Shown piece after piece: positions 34,516 to 46,206 of a stretch of DNA of 64,000 bases. The stretch lies in the NCBI GenBank assembly GCA_936432065.2, contig OW386293.2:65241965-65305964 (forward strand), in the 5' to 3' direction. Positions within the stretch are counted from its first letter, which is position 1. Each line of letters begins with the position of its first letter. The stretch is from Rutpela maculata (taxonomy: Eukaryota > Arthropoda > Insecta > Coleoptera > Cerambycidae). Made by a program: the position numbers and the translations under genes. The notes below the pieces were generated by a model that did not search any database, was not told where the DNA came from, and worked only from the letters and a program-made list of their open reading frames with translations.

Positions 34516-37130
34516 TACACAATGTGTCTAATTTTCTGGCATGGGAATTCATGCAGTAGTATGCAATGAGCATCAACCTGAATAGATAAAGTAATCAAAA
34601 TCTGAATATTTTAAAAATAATATTTATTTGAAATTGAACAAAAACGTAAACAAATAACAATTTTATTATGATAATTTGTAACGCCACCTAGTGTCATTAC
34701 AGTCTAATACCAAATATTTTGGGGTATTTATTTACCGGGATTCAAAGAAATAAAAGCGTTAGTACGGCTTCCGTTTAGTAGAGGGCGTGAAAGGGTAATA
34801 ATTCGATACACGAATCGATAAACGCGATAAGAAAGGGGTGTTCGTCCTTTTTAGTTTGAACGTTGACAATATAAGACGTGTACCGCCCAACTTGCCTAAA
34901 TGATTGTTTCAATCGCCTTAATTGGACCAAGCCGTAAGTTATTTTGTTGTTAAATTACCCTATGAGATAAATATTAACTGTCGCTGTCTCTATTTTAGAT
35001 TCAGATTGATACAACCATTTAGCCGGTGCCAGCGTTTGTTAAATACAACCATTTAACCAATACCAGCCTTTATCAAATACAACCATTTAATTAATACAAG
35101 CATTTAATCAATATACATAATATCCAGTATGTACAGACTGTATGTAAATTGTAACCGTAAAAGTACCGTCGTCAAGTTTTGTTATGGGTAGATGGTATAA
35201 ATTTCAAGGCGTGATTTTAAGATTTTGAAAATGGCTACTTATGGTACCTTACTGAACAGTAAATCGAATTGAAGTATTATTGCACGACTACGGCGTATCC
35301 TTCTGTTATTCAAGACCCTGGAAATTAATGTTGACAAACCTTATCGACCGTTTTGATGCAACTGAATTTCCGGTAGAAAGATAAAGTTTGGGATTTTAAT
35401 TTGGGAAGCCATTTTCCGGTAACGTTGGTGCAGTGATGGAAGCATGGTAACGAGGTCACGTGGTTAGCTGCGGGGATTTTGTTTATGTCGTATTGTCGGC
35501 AACCCAGACGAGAAGCTATAACCTAACTTTGCGAAAGTGCCAACTTCACTGTCGATCCAACTTGTAGCAGTTCAATATTGAATAATCATCACGTGCCGTT
35601 ATCTTGGAGTACCTCCTGGTTAGGACAACTGCAAGTTTTAATTTCAAGATAAGTGTATTTATGTTATTACCTTTACCCCTCTAACCAACTACTTAGACTT
35701 TCATAGCAACTACTGCCTCTGCAGGAATTATTTTATTAAGTCAGAAAAATTGTGCTATATATTCTTACATTCAAACTAGAAAGCGTTTAGCGATTAATTT
35801 CGTACGATTTTACTGTTTATATCTTTCGTTAAGTACGGATTTAAGGCCATAAGTAGAGGAAACAGTATTATTATTAGCAAATTTTCACTGATTATTTTAA
35901 ATTTTAGTGGTTTATGTATGGTACTGCCATAAAGCTACGTGGGGAGATTGGCTCTCAGCTACTACCTCCTACAATTTTGCATATTGTTTGGTTAACCCCA
36001 ATTTTGAATTTTATACCTTATTATTGACCTTGTGGTCACATGTTGAAGTGCAGCTGTACTTGAACGTTCATTTGGCTATATAATTGTCTCTGTGTGAGCC
36101 CTATTGCTCAACATAATTGTCTGTGCTTAGAGCCTTATCGTGTATATACTTGGGTACCGTGTGTCCCAAGTTTTTGTTAATTTTAATAGGTGAATTGTAG
36201 ATATAAGGTTACCACGAGTAAATTTTGAGATTTTTTTTAAATGTTATAGCTAACGCTATATTCATGGTTTCACGTCCTAGGTTAGTTGGTATTATAGTTT
36301 AGTAACAGAATTTTTCTGAGGGTTGAGATTATACTATAGAGTATATGGTGCTTAGTGTTAAACAATTTGAAATTATATATAGCTACTAGGTTGTTACTTT
36401 CATAGTAGTGTTTTTACTTTGTACTGTACATTTTGCAGTGTAACTCTGTGCTCTAGTAAAGTTAACCGTAAGGTAGGGTTACTAGTAATTCAGCTTTAAA
36501 CTTTCAAATTAAATTAAAATTTAGGCGTCAAAATTTACAGTGTGTGCAGTATTTCTAGCAAAATATATCGGTAGGAAGTTTGCTTCGGTTGGTCTATCCT
36601 GTCGAGAAATTGTTTTATTTTACCTCGACTATTTTGTTTTGCTATAAATATTCGATATCTGCATTTAAGATTTTAGCCTTCAAGTTACTATCTCATGTCA
36701 TACCGAGTGACAGTTCTAAATGATTTTTTCTAGGACTAGCAAAAAGTTTTTTTAACAACTGTAATTTAAATCCTGTCCTTTCTGTCGCACGACGCTCGAA
36801 CAACTGAAATTATAAGTTTCGAATCGCGTGATTTAGTTGGATACTCTTTTGAATTAATTTGTTGCCAGGCTTAACTTTACTGGGGTTTGTTTATTATAGT
36901 CCAGTTAAAATTGGGAAATTCTTTATGGTCTCCCTTGTGTAGAAAATTGTTTAGCGCTAGAGTCATCGATTGTTACTGAGTTTAATGATAAGTGGTACTA
37001 ACTTTTTAGCTTTATCGTGTATGTTATAGATTTAATTGATTTCAACATTAATCCTATTGTCGTTACTAACCTAACTAAATTTTAAATTCCCTATTAAATT
37101 ATTGTTATTTTATTTTCTTGTTTCTCTGGT
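34516..37130. other. Gene-less stretch ahead of an LTR-element leader
   Basis: No gene recognised. A three-copy ~34-bp minisatellite (ATACAACCATTTAA-type units) lies at 35009-35110. Because a primer-site motif follows at 37176, part of this stretch is probably a long LTR; its start was not found. Confidence 0.4.
35009..35110. repeat. ~34-bp minisatellite, three copies
   Basis: Copies of ATACAACCATTTA start at about 35009, 35043 and 35077, each followed by a variant of CCAATACCAGCCTTT. Confidence 0.7.
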
Positions 37131-37610
37131 ATGTGTGCTGTATCTTACCTTCCTTTCTGACCTTTTTACAAGGTCTGGCGCCCAAAGCTTGCAAACTAAA
37201 AACTCAAAATTTTTACAAAAAAAAGTTTTTTTATTTTTGATAAAAAAAATTTTTTGATTTTTTTAAATTTTTTTGAGAAACCTCGACTAATTCACTCTTG
37301 GCCGCCTTAGCGTTATTGTCGTTTACGCTTACCCATGGCCCTTGGCCTCCTAAAAAAACTGGCTAGCCGAGCCTAATTTGTTTTGGTTATAGGTATAGGT
37401 ATTTGGTATTACCTTTGTGTGTTCGAACACTTTAAGTCACCAGACAAATTAGTTTGTGTCGTACGGAGAATATACTTGTCTTATACTATGAATTGATTTG
37501 TAAGTGATAATGTCAGTTTGGGCTTATCCCATTTAATTTTATAGTAAAACTTCATAGACAAGAACTCAACCACTAAAGAGTTATTAAAATATTCCCCAGC
37601 CGACTAGGAA
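37131..37610 (+). mobile_element. LTR end, primer site and leader, family B copy 1
   Basis: TGGCGCCC at 37176-37183 is preceded by a TGTGCTGTATCTTAC-type segment and followed by an A/T homopolymer zone. Then comes a conserved leader (CACTCTTGGCCGCCTTAGCG, TTACCCATGGCCCTTGGCC, CTGGCTAGCCGAGCC) and a TTAAGTCACCAGACAAATTAG block. The same order recurs at 48760-49230. No gag follows. Confidence 0.6.
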
Positions 37611-38410
37611 ACTTTATAAATTACATAAAATACCTAGCTGTAGAATACTAAATATATAATGTTCTATTCTATGTGTCTATTGTAAAGGAAATTAATTGTG
37701 CCAATACTTCTACCTTTGATGAATAGGCTATCGATGAGGATTGCGGTGAAATTATGGCATATGACGGTAATGAAACTAATATACATAGTATATTTCATTT
37801 TGTTTCGATGAAAATTGGGTGAAATAAAGGAGGGTCAAAGAAAATGCATTTCTGAAAACTGTAAAAATGCACTTTATTTGAAAATAAAAAAACGGACTTT
37901 TTTTGAAAATAAAAAAAATGAATTCTATCCCCTAAAAGTACATAAAATAACGTACAGTCGAAAAGAAAAAAAATTACGTACAATGACTCCTTGATAGCTG
38001 ACGAAGAGAAATTTTATTTCGTCCGCCATCTTTGATCGTTCTAGTTGACATACGGTGTCCGGGATTAGTGCATTATATTCGACCATAAATGAATTTTATT
38101 TTTGCCAACTTTGGTGAAATTATTCCTTCTTATAGAAGAGATATTCAATGATTCTTTCGGCCATTTTTGGTGTTTTTTATTTTTTTCCAAGATGACGAAT
38201 TGACCAATACGTATCGCACAGGTCTATATTGTTTAAGAATTTTATTCTAAATAAGTCAGTATTTTTAAAATTCCCATCCGATTACTAGTACAAGATATAT
38301 TAAGTTGAAAATGCGTGAAAGCGCGTCAAAATGTGCATATAACTTTTGACGCACAAGGAATTTTTGGGCACATTATACATATATTTTTCGTAATCAGGAG
38401 GTCATAATAC
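37611..38410. other. Gene-less stretch
   Basis: AT-rich, no family recognised. A minus frame at 37795-37983 is a low-complexity Phe-rich translation and not a credible gene. Confidence 0.5.
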
Positions 38411-38840
38411 TGTTAGGAGTATACACCCTTTGGGGAGAGGCAGCACTAAATACATGTTATAAGTACGTTACGCCATCTGTGAGACACCAGTAGAAACGTT
38501 CTGGGACATTGGAGGAGATCGAAACTTCTGCACTGCTCTAGATGACGCTCGCGTCATTTCTGGAAGTTCTAGAAGCAATTGATAGAGTATATAAGGTTGC
38601 ATTCTTCAAGGGAAGTGCAAGTTTGAATTGACAAGTAAGGTTAAAAAACTACGAAGTGAATACAAAGTGTAAATATCAAGCAATAAACATTGTTAAAGGA
38701 TATTTTTAGTCAGTAGAAGTGTATTTTAGTTAATAATAGTATTGTGAAGTATCCAGTAAGTTATTTAATAAAGTGTGTTATAATTTTTGAAACCCACGGA
38801 TTTTGCAAGGGCGGTTTCCTAGGGGTGGAAACACGTCACA
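38411..38840 (+). mobile_element. 430-bp solo LTR, family A copy 2
   Basis: It starts TGTTAGGAGTATAC and ends GAAACACGTCACA. The right half matches the LTR at 27107-27562, including AATAGTATTGTGAAGTATCC and GGTTTCCTAGGGGTGGAAAC. TATATAAGG lies at about 38585 and AATAAAG at about 38769. No target duplication is clear, and no internal region adjoins. Confidence 0.55.
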
Positions 38841-39379
38841 ATATATAAGAATCAACAATAAAATTTCAGGTGAAATGTTGTCGCCGAAAAAAATTAAATC
38901 AAATCAATTCGACTGTACTCAGAGTGTGAAATGAAAGTATAAAAAAAATATTGCTCTAATAAAACGTTTAGGCCTCCCGAACTTGGCCTAAAATTGAGTA
39001 ATTTTATCAAATTTAGCTTATTTGCGTAGTACATGTAAGTTAGAGTGTCAATGGTGCTGAGAACGACAAATCTAACAAAATCTAACAATAATTGTTCCAC
39101 GTGATAAACATCTTTAATATGATATGAAAGAAAATATAACTCACTGCCAACAATGCATAGGTGAGGTGTAGGCGGGGATTAGTCACTGCACTTTCGCTCC
39201 GCGCAGGTGGCAGAGCTACTCCTTACTCGTTCTGCCAGTTGGCTAGCACTAGCTGTAGCTGTCGTAAGTGTTTCTTTTGTATTACCGCCGCTTATTAATT
39301 TTCTTTTTATAAAGTTAGTAATTATTATTAGTGGTATTTAGTGAATTGAGGGTGGTTTCTGTGTTTACACTTTACAATC

Positions 39380-40095
39380 ATGAATAAGAAAACTCACTTA
39401 ACGCGAAAAATCATGGAAGTGCCGATTATCGATCAACCCAAAGATATAAGTGATTTCAGTGTACTGCCAATTAAATTAGATGTTTTGAAGTATTTTGAGT
39501 GATCATCAGCCAGCACAAAAAGTAATAGCTATGCGAGTGGCTTCAAAGCTTGAAAGTTATGGAAAAATTCTTCTGTTCCAGTTTGTACTACGAACAACAT
39601 TCTGTATATGATTTTGAAAGTCCATCAGCAGGGTGAAGAAATAAAAAAAATTTCAGGAGGAAACATTCAAAAACCTTCAAAGAATCTGTACATAAGTTCA
39701 AATCCAATATTCCAATATCGTAAATAGTCTGTTCGATATTTGCTCTTGTAAATGTGATTTTAACAACTGCCTCTGCCCAGCCGCAAAAAAGATTCCGCCA
39801 ATAGAGCGTGAGTTTTTAAACGACCAACGTAGTCTTAGACTTGACTATTGGAGGTTTTGATAAAAAAGAAACAAAAGAACTCAGAAAAAAATTGAAATGA
39901 AATTAAAATCTATGCAATCAGTAATGAATGTAAGACCCCAACAAATTTAGAGATAATAAGTGAAAGTTATGCTACTGTAAATGAATCTGACTCGGAAACT
40001 GACTCAACGTCTCAAGAATAAAGTGAAGAAAATGATTACCACAAAAGCATGCTTAAAACAGGGAAGAAAAAAGTTACTTCTGTTTCAGTAAAATA
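39380..40095 (+). pseudogene. Unnamed TE-like ORF with a Cys-rich centre
   Basis: ATG at 39380 opens 40 codons (MNKKTHLTRKIMEVPIID) ending in TGA after DVLKYFE. Further plus-strand frames give KLWKNSSVPVCTTNNIL, then LFDICSCKCDFNNCLCP and KKIPPIEREFLNDQR, then an acidic ESDSETDSTSQE tail. The CxCx5CxC cluster followed by a KxxPxxExxFLxDQR pattern resembles an uncharacterised ORF I associate with insect repeats; I cannot name its function. Multiple stops and frame changes. A GC-richer stretch at 39160-39260 upstream could be its promoter (inference). A second fragment of the same ORF lies inverted at 40325-40445. Confidence 0.5.
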
Positions 40096-40324
40096 AGAGC
40101 TACCACAGAATCTCTCTTTGTTTTCCAGAGCATGTGACCGCAGAAGTATTTTTAGCAGAACTGGAGCTCAATTTCCAAATCAGATTCACTTAGATGAGAT
40201 TATTATTTACGGTTACAAGAATAAATATCGAACAGACTATTTACAATATTGGATTTGAACTTATATACACATTATTTGAAGGTATATGAATGTTTCCTGG
40301 GAGCCCCTGATTTTTTATTTTTCC

Positions 40325-40445
40325 ACCATGCTCGTGGAGTTTCAAAATCATATATAGAATGTTGTTCGTAGTAGAAACAGAAACAGAGGCCTTCTACAAC
40401 TCTTCAAGCTTTAAAGCCACTCGCACGGCTATTCCTTTTTTGTTG
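40325..40445 (-). pseudogene. Inverted fragment of the Cys-rich TE-like ORF
   Basis: The minus strand matches 39530-39625 plus: AGCCGTGCGAGTGGCTTTAA and CTACGAACAACATTC are shared with it. It encodes TTNNILYMILKLHE against TTNNILYMILKVHQ in the other copy. The two copies are tail-to-tail and diverged. Confidence 0.6.
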
Positions 40446-40508
40446 GCTGATGACACTTCTCTCGGCACCTCCGTAGTTTCTCGCGTTCGTGAAGTGAACT
40501 TTTCTAAG

Positions 40509-43257
40509 GTTCATGAACGAAGTTCTTACAGGTTTACCTTTCGTTTTTGTCTATTTAGATGATATTTTAATAGCAAGCAAGTCAAATTTGGAACATTTAG
40601 GACACTTGAGAATGGTTTTTGAAAGATTAGACATATATGGTATAAATATTAAGCCGTCTAAATGCACTCAGAAGTTGATATTTTAACGTTTTTAGGACAT
40701 AATATCTTTTCATCTGGTATTTTTACCACCTTCTGAACGAGTGGACGTTATTAACAATTTTCCCCTACCAACAACTCTCAAGCAACTTCAACGTTTCATT
40801 GGTATGGTAAACTTTTACCATCGTTTCGTACCTAATTTCGCTGAAATTTTAGTTGCTATACATTCTTTTTGTACCAGCTTGCTGCATAATAAGATTAATA
40901 TAATAGACAACTGGCCTTGACTATCTTGACAGTTTCTTAAAAGTCAAAGGTGCTATAGCTGATACGATATTTTTAGCTCATCCTTGTTTTAATGATAATA
41001 TGCTTTTGTCGCTAATAGTTGTTCCATTATATCTATGGGAGCAGCTCTGGAGCAACAAGATAGCAAAGAAATACTTACTCCTTTAGCTTTCATTTCACGT
41101 AAGCTTACTATACTTACTATAGCTCAAACGAAGTATTCGACTTTTGATAAGGAACTTCTGTCCTTATACAAAGCATTTTAAATATTTATTTAAAGGTCGT
41201 AAATGTATTTGTTTTACTGACCACAAACCTTTAATTAAAGCATTGTTCACCAAAGCAGCGAGATCGCCTCGACAAATACGACATTTAGAATATATTGCTC
41301 AATTTTAATGTGAAAGTCGACACATTAAAGAAAAAGATAACGTCATAACAGGCACTTTATCACGTGTATATGATACGTCTTCCTTTGAACAATATATTTC
41401 TCCAGTTCAAACCAAAAAGTCTAATTTACTTTATATTATATTAAAATTATTGAGCAAAGCTCAAGAAGAAGATTCTGACCTTCAGTTTTTATTGTTGAAT
41501 CAATCATCAAATTCTAAAATCACTTTCAACTTAGATAATTTTTTTTTATCTATTTATTTAACGTCGGCCTATTTCCGCTACCAGGGCCTATCACCGACGC
41601 CAGGAGACGAGTTACCCCCAACCTGGAAATTTTGCCGAACCTCTTCCCTTAAGAAAAGTAGGGATCTTTTACTTGCCTAACATTTAATAGACAAGGGACC
41701 GCCTGCTCTACATCCCCTCCGAAGGATGGTATATCCACTACGTAATCCTCGTCTGAAATTACGTAGCTTCCGCATATACACTGATATACAAGCCGCTAGA
41801 AGGTGGGACGAGAACGCTGTATTTCCCAAGATGGGTCAAGTACTAACCGCAATCGACGTTGCTTCAACGGAATATCGACTAACATTCACGTTAAAGTCGC
41901 CTCTACGCTCGCCCCTTAGAGAAAATTAAAATTCCAGATTTAGATGAATTTATTTGGTGTAACACTTCTCGCCCCAAACTACGCCCTTTTGTTCCAGTCA
42001 TTTATAGGCGAACTATTTTTGATATTTTTCATGGTTTATCTCACCCTGGCATTAAAGTAACTAGAACATTAGTTACTAATAATTATTGCTGGCTTAAAAT
42101 GAATTCGGACTGCAATTTGTGGGCTAAAGCATGAGTCAACTGTCAGACTACTAAAGTCATCCGTCGTACAAAAAGTCCAATAGGTCATTTTGAAGTACCC
42201 AAAGGTCGATTCGATCACATCCATATAGATTTAGTAGGACCATTCCAACCTTTCTAAGGGTTGCTCTTACATTCTAACTGTGATCGAACGGTTTACCAGA
42301 TGGCCAGAGGCCTATCCTCTTTCTAATATTAGAGCAAAGACAAAGACCGGCAAAGACCGTTGCGCGCACTTTATTCCAAAATTTTGTTTGTCGTTTCGGC
42401 GTACCATTATATATCACTACTGACTAATCAAAGTTATTTAACCAGTTTTCAAAATTTTTAGGATTTCATAGAATACGTACCACCACTCACACCCGCAAAG
42501 CGATGGCACAGTAGAACGATTTCATAGAACTCTTAAAGCTACGTTAATAGCTAGAACTAACACGTCACATTGGGTAGATGAACTTCTTATTATAATATTA
42601 TCTTTTAGAGCTATCCCCAAAGATGATTCGCAATGTTCTTCAGCCGAACTCATATTTGGTCAAACCTTGAGACTACCAGGTGAATTATTCACTAAATCAT
42701 ATAACTGGCCAGATATTCCTTATTTTATCGACAAATTACGCGCTTATTTTAATAATTTAACTTTCATTTCTCCTGTTCATCACGTTAATCACAAATCATT
42801 TGTCAGTTCTGATATTTTAACTTGTGATTTTGTTTTTGTTCGCAGAGAACGGTTTGAACCTACTTTCTGTCGTACAATCGGCGTCACCTTAAACTCACCA
42901 CCCTTTGAGATGCTCCTTTTCTAATATGCCCCACTACAAATAATTAAATTCGGTATTTTAGGTCAGAATGGCGACTAACGTTGTAGGATACTCAATGGCC
43001 TGGAATTATGCAATGTGGATAAGTAAACATTTTATTTTCATTTCATTTCTCTTTTCGTTCTTCAATTATCTGATTGTGGCCCATTTAAAGTTTTGTCCCG
43101 TACAAATAAATTAATTACTTTCATTAAAGGAACTAAAGTCGTTACTGTCAATATTGACAGAGTTAAACCTGCATTTTTATTAGCTGACAAATGTGATGTC
43201 ACTCCAACTACCTATTAAAAAAGTTCGTTTTGCCATTGACGGTTTAGCTTATTGACT
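40509..43257 (+). pseudogene. pol: Ty3/gypsy pol: RT end, RNase H, integrase (left-arm copy)
   Basis: The 5' end is truncated inside RT, just before the catalytic box FVFVYLDDILIAS (about 40532-40575). It continues with LRMVFERLDIYGINIKPSKC, LPTTLKQLQRFIGMVNFYHR and a connection region, then RNase H (TKYSTFDKELLSLYKAFK, RKCICFTDHKPL). Integrase follows: HHCC-like HGLSHPGIKVTRTL...NCQTTK, core Asp in HIHIDLVGPF, YITTD region, and Glu in SDGTVERFHRTLKAT (about 42495). The C-terminal end is GPFKVLSRTNKLITF...VNIDRVKPAF, ending at TAA near 43217. Many stops and frame changes. A ~390-bp unidentified insertion separates RNase H from integrase (about 41540-41935) and a ~190-bp one interrupts the C-terminus (about 42885-43075). 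The first of these is also present in the third, partial copy at 57859-58687. Confidence 0.85.
41540..41935 (+). other. Unidentified GC-richer insertion inside gypsy pol
   Basis: It lies between RNase H and integrase, where pol sequence should be continuous. It reads CAGGGCCTATCACCGACGCC, GTAGGGATCTTTTACTTGCC and GGTGGGACGAGAACG. Two frames stay open (41450-41680 and 41726-41929) but resemble no domain known to me. Its base composition differs from the AT-rich pol around it. A SINE or another short insertion is possible. Confidence 0.45.
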
Positions 43258-43261
43258 TTTC

Positions 43262-43376
43262 TTTTTATTAGCGAGGGAGTGTATGTGGCAGCTCACTTGC
43301 CTCAGAATAAAGTTTCTTTCAAGTTAACTATCTCCTCTCATGTAACCAAGGATTTTTAAAAATCAACGAATAACAT
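43262..43376 (+). mobile_element. Probable short 3' LTR after gypsy pol
   Basis: Purine-rich AGCGAGGGAGTG precedes TGTATGTGGCAGCTCACTTG. AATAAAG follows, and the sequence ends at AACGAATAACA before an ATT-repeat. Position after integrase, polypurine tract and TG...CA ends suggest an LTR of only ~105 bp. No second copy beyond the mirrored arm at about 50937-51040. Confidence 0.4.
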
Positions 43377-43560
43377 TATTATTATTATTAAAATATAAAA
43401 ATAATATATATTTTAAAATGTTAAAACAGATTGAAAATATTTAATATATGTACTTATGAATTATAGATTAAATATTAATTAATTATAGATTATATTAAAT
43501 TAACGATATATCTATACACCTTCCTATTATTATATTATATTAGAGAGACTGAAATCAAAA

Positions 43561-44611
43561 CCAGGGTGGAAAAAATACGGAATTATTGCAAACCAGATAA
43601 AAATACCGTAAATCGAGTCAAGCATATTTTTTAAAATAAATGTCATTTTAGGCTGTGCAATAGGGCGCGGATAGCTCAATTTGTAGTGAAAAGAAAGCAA
43701 ATTTAAGCAAAAATGTCTGAACTCGAGGCTCCGAGACCATCAATTTTATTTTCATATATGAATCTCCAGAAGATCATTTTATACGGTTCATGAAATGACC
43801 GTAAGGACAAAAATAGAGTATAGCGTATTTTTTATTTTTATTTATTTGCGATTTTTTTGTACAACCCAACATTAATTTGTGAAATTTGAGTTTTTCTTAA
43901 CATTTTTAAGAATTTTAAATTGTGTAATCAATTATATATTGCTATACATTAAATTTGTAACAAAATAAAATTGTTTAAATAAATTATAATTGTTTGAACA
44001 ATATCAAAAACATTAAAATATCACCAGAAATTAGAATGTGATTAATTAATAATAATTTGCGCAATAAAATTGCAAATAAACAATAGTATACGTCAAAAAC
44101 ATTAATAATAATTTTATTTATATTTAAGTCTTGGCGGAGTTAAATATAACTACTCCACCACTCAACTAGGAAATTCGATACACTATTTGTGGACTTGTGG
44201 TGTCATCTTTGGGACCCTATAAAGAGTCTTATGGGGGTTAAATTTGAAAAGGGGCAGTTAATTTCTATTTTCTGAACAATTTTGAGAAGAGGGGACGGTG
44301 CGATTTTTATTTCGCTGCATTTTTACGATTCTCTTATAAATCTACGAAAAAATATATTTTCTCATAAGAAATATATGGAAAAAATTCTCAGAGGCACGTG
44401 TTTATATTAAACGATTGTGCTCAAATCAGGAGATCCATTTTTTGAGATTTCGAATAAATCTGGAGGTCGAACGTATCTTTTCTCTGGTATAAATTTGAAC
44501 TGCCCTATTGCGCATCCTGAAATACCTAATATTTATTTGAAAGAACGTAGTTGAATCGATTTACGGCATTATTATCTCAATTACAACAATTACTTATTTT
44601 TTTTCCACTGG
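43561..44611. mobile_element. ~1.05-kb element with diverged inverted ends (left-arm copy)
   Basis: The left end CCAGGGTGGAAAAAATACGG and right end TTATTTTTTTTCCACTGG are inverted. Further in, CCGTAAATCGAGTCAA pairs with a TTGAATCGATTTACGG counterpart and GCAATAGGGC with GCCCTATTGC, so the TIRs are ~200 bp and diverged. No open frame. The mirrored copy is 49695-50750. Confidence 0.65.
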
Positions 44612-44614
44612 TTA

Positions 44615-44764
44615 GTAGAGTGCATCAATACGCTTATTGTGACGTCCGTGGGGGTTTTGTTGTCACAAATATATATATATATATATAGTAGGGCTTCGGA
44701 CAATGTCCGAAGCCCTACTAAATTTAGATTGTTCTTTAACTAGTCGGACGTGACTATCCTTCAT

Positions 44765-44812
<48 letters not shown>

Positions 44813-44862
44813 GACAAAAAAACCCCCACGGAAGTCACAATAAGCGTATTGATGCACTCTAC
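44615..44862. mobile_element. 248-bp MITE with TA flanks
   Basis: GTAGAGTGCATCAATACGC and GCGTATTGATGCACTCTAC form the ends, flanked by TA. The TIRs extend for about 55 bp. Inside are (TA)n tracts and the hairpin 44686-44720. It starts within four bases of the inverted-duplication arm. Confidence 0.7.
44686..44720. repeat. Perfect 16-bp hairpin with 3-nt loop
   Basis: TAGTAGGGCTTCGGAC pairs with GTCCGAAGCCCTACTA around AAT, inside the MITE 44615-44862. Confidence 0.85.
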
Positions 44863-46076
44863 TAAAATAAAACTATCAACTAGATATATCAACAGTTCTG
44901 TGTAAGCAGTAAGTATCCATGGATACTGAATATAACAAATATATTCTTAAAGCTGTGTATTTAATATACACAGCACACAAACATAATACGCTTTGAGAAA
45001 GGAAACATTCGTTTTCCGAAACGTCAGCAAAATACGTCATTTTTATATTTTTGTTCTTATTCATTATTTGTCAAAAACCACCCTCTAACTGATCCTTTGA
45101 CGTAAAAGTCACAGGAGTAGAGGTTATTTTCCGGTAAAATATTAGTTAATCGCATTATTTTGTAGATTTCAGACATTGTTTAGAAGAAAATACATGTGGC
45201 AGAGCATCCCAATAAGAAATAGAGAAAAATAGCTATTTGTCTATTAGGAGCACAACGTGCCTCATTGTAGCTCGAGAAAGTCACTTTGCCTTTTTGCCCA
45301 CAAGGACAACCTCGCGCTCGAATTACACATAATTTTATTTACAATCATTTGAAAATATCAAAATAAAAGAAATAATTAAGTTGAGTTTTGGCTAAAAATA
45401 GCGACTAATCAACATTTTATGAGTATGCCTTGCATATGTGACCAAAATAAACAGATTTTTTAAGCATTATTATTTCTAAAAATTACATTATCAATTTTAT
45501 AACCAAATTCGTGTAAGGACAGATTCACTCGAGAGCGAGCGCTTGTCAAAGTACTTTATCTACTCCTATTATGTTATATACTGATTAATGAACTGCTTTT
45601 GAAAATTAATAGAATCCATAAACAAGCACCGTGAGTTATAATGAGTAGTTATTATAAATCACTAAGTACAGAGCCAATCACCTTTATCAGCATGCCTAGC
45701 CTGTCCAATCGACGTAACGCGTGACACGAAGAAGGTGGCTCTGTCCGAGAGAAACTCTTTTCCGATACGGTGAAATAGAACGGTCCATTATTTTTAAGGG
45801 GTGGAAGGGGATTTATCATGTTTGAATAGTTTCGACGTTTTCAAATCAATTTAAGTAATAATTGTGCCAAAAATAATGATTTCTTTTAGTGAAGATGAAC
45901 TAATATGTAGGTACACCACCAGAATGAAGACATAATTTATTACCCGAAAAATCGCAGAATAAATATAAGTGTGTACAAAAATTAAGTTTCACAGTTAAAT
46001 TTATTAATAAACAAACTGAGTAATTTAAACAAAATTTTCTCTAATTTAATATTTATTGCTATAATCGTAGATAAAG
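44863..46076. other. Gene-less stretch with a Penelope-like scrap
   Basis: A palindrome GCTGTGTATTTAATATACACAGC spans about 44950-44972. About 35 bp at 45196-45232 (GGCAGAGCATCCCAATAAG...) are shared with the Penelope RT fragment at about 59240-59275. No gene is otherwise recognised. Confidence 0.45.
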
Positions 46077-46206
46077 TATAGTATTCAACTTGCGGTAATG
46101 GCAATAACTCACTTAATGAATTACAGCACTCGCCTGCGGCTCGTGCTGTAAACTTCATCTGTGTGAGTTATTACCTACATTACCGCTGGTTCAATAATAT
46201 ACTATT
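46077..46206. mobile_element. Palindromic short element, copy 3
   Basis: The ends TATAGTATTCAAC and an ATAATATACTATTA counterpart are inverted. GCGGTAATG pairs with CATTACCGC, AATAACTCAC with GTGAGTTATT, and TTTACAGCACGAG-type arms close at the centre near CACTCGCCTGCGGCTCGTG. Same layout as 7973-8096 and 8845-8981. Confidence 0.65.

Larger units (their letters stand above)
41170..44611 (+). repeat. Inverted duplication, left arm (3.4 kb)
   Basis: Near-identical in reverse to 49695-53141, with only scattered single-base and small differences seen by eye. It holds the RNase H and integrase part of gypsy pol, the LTR-like end and the TIR element 43561-44611. The inner end coincides with the end of that TIR element. 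Confidence 0.85.
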
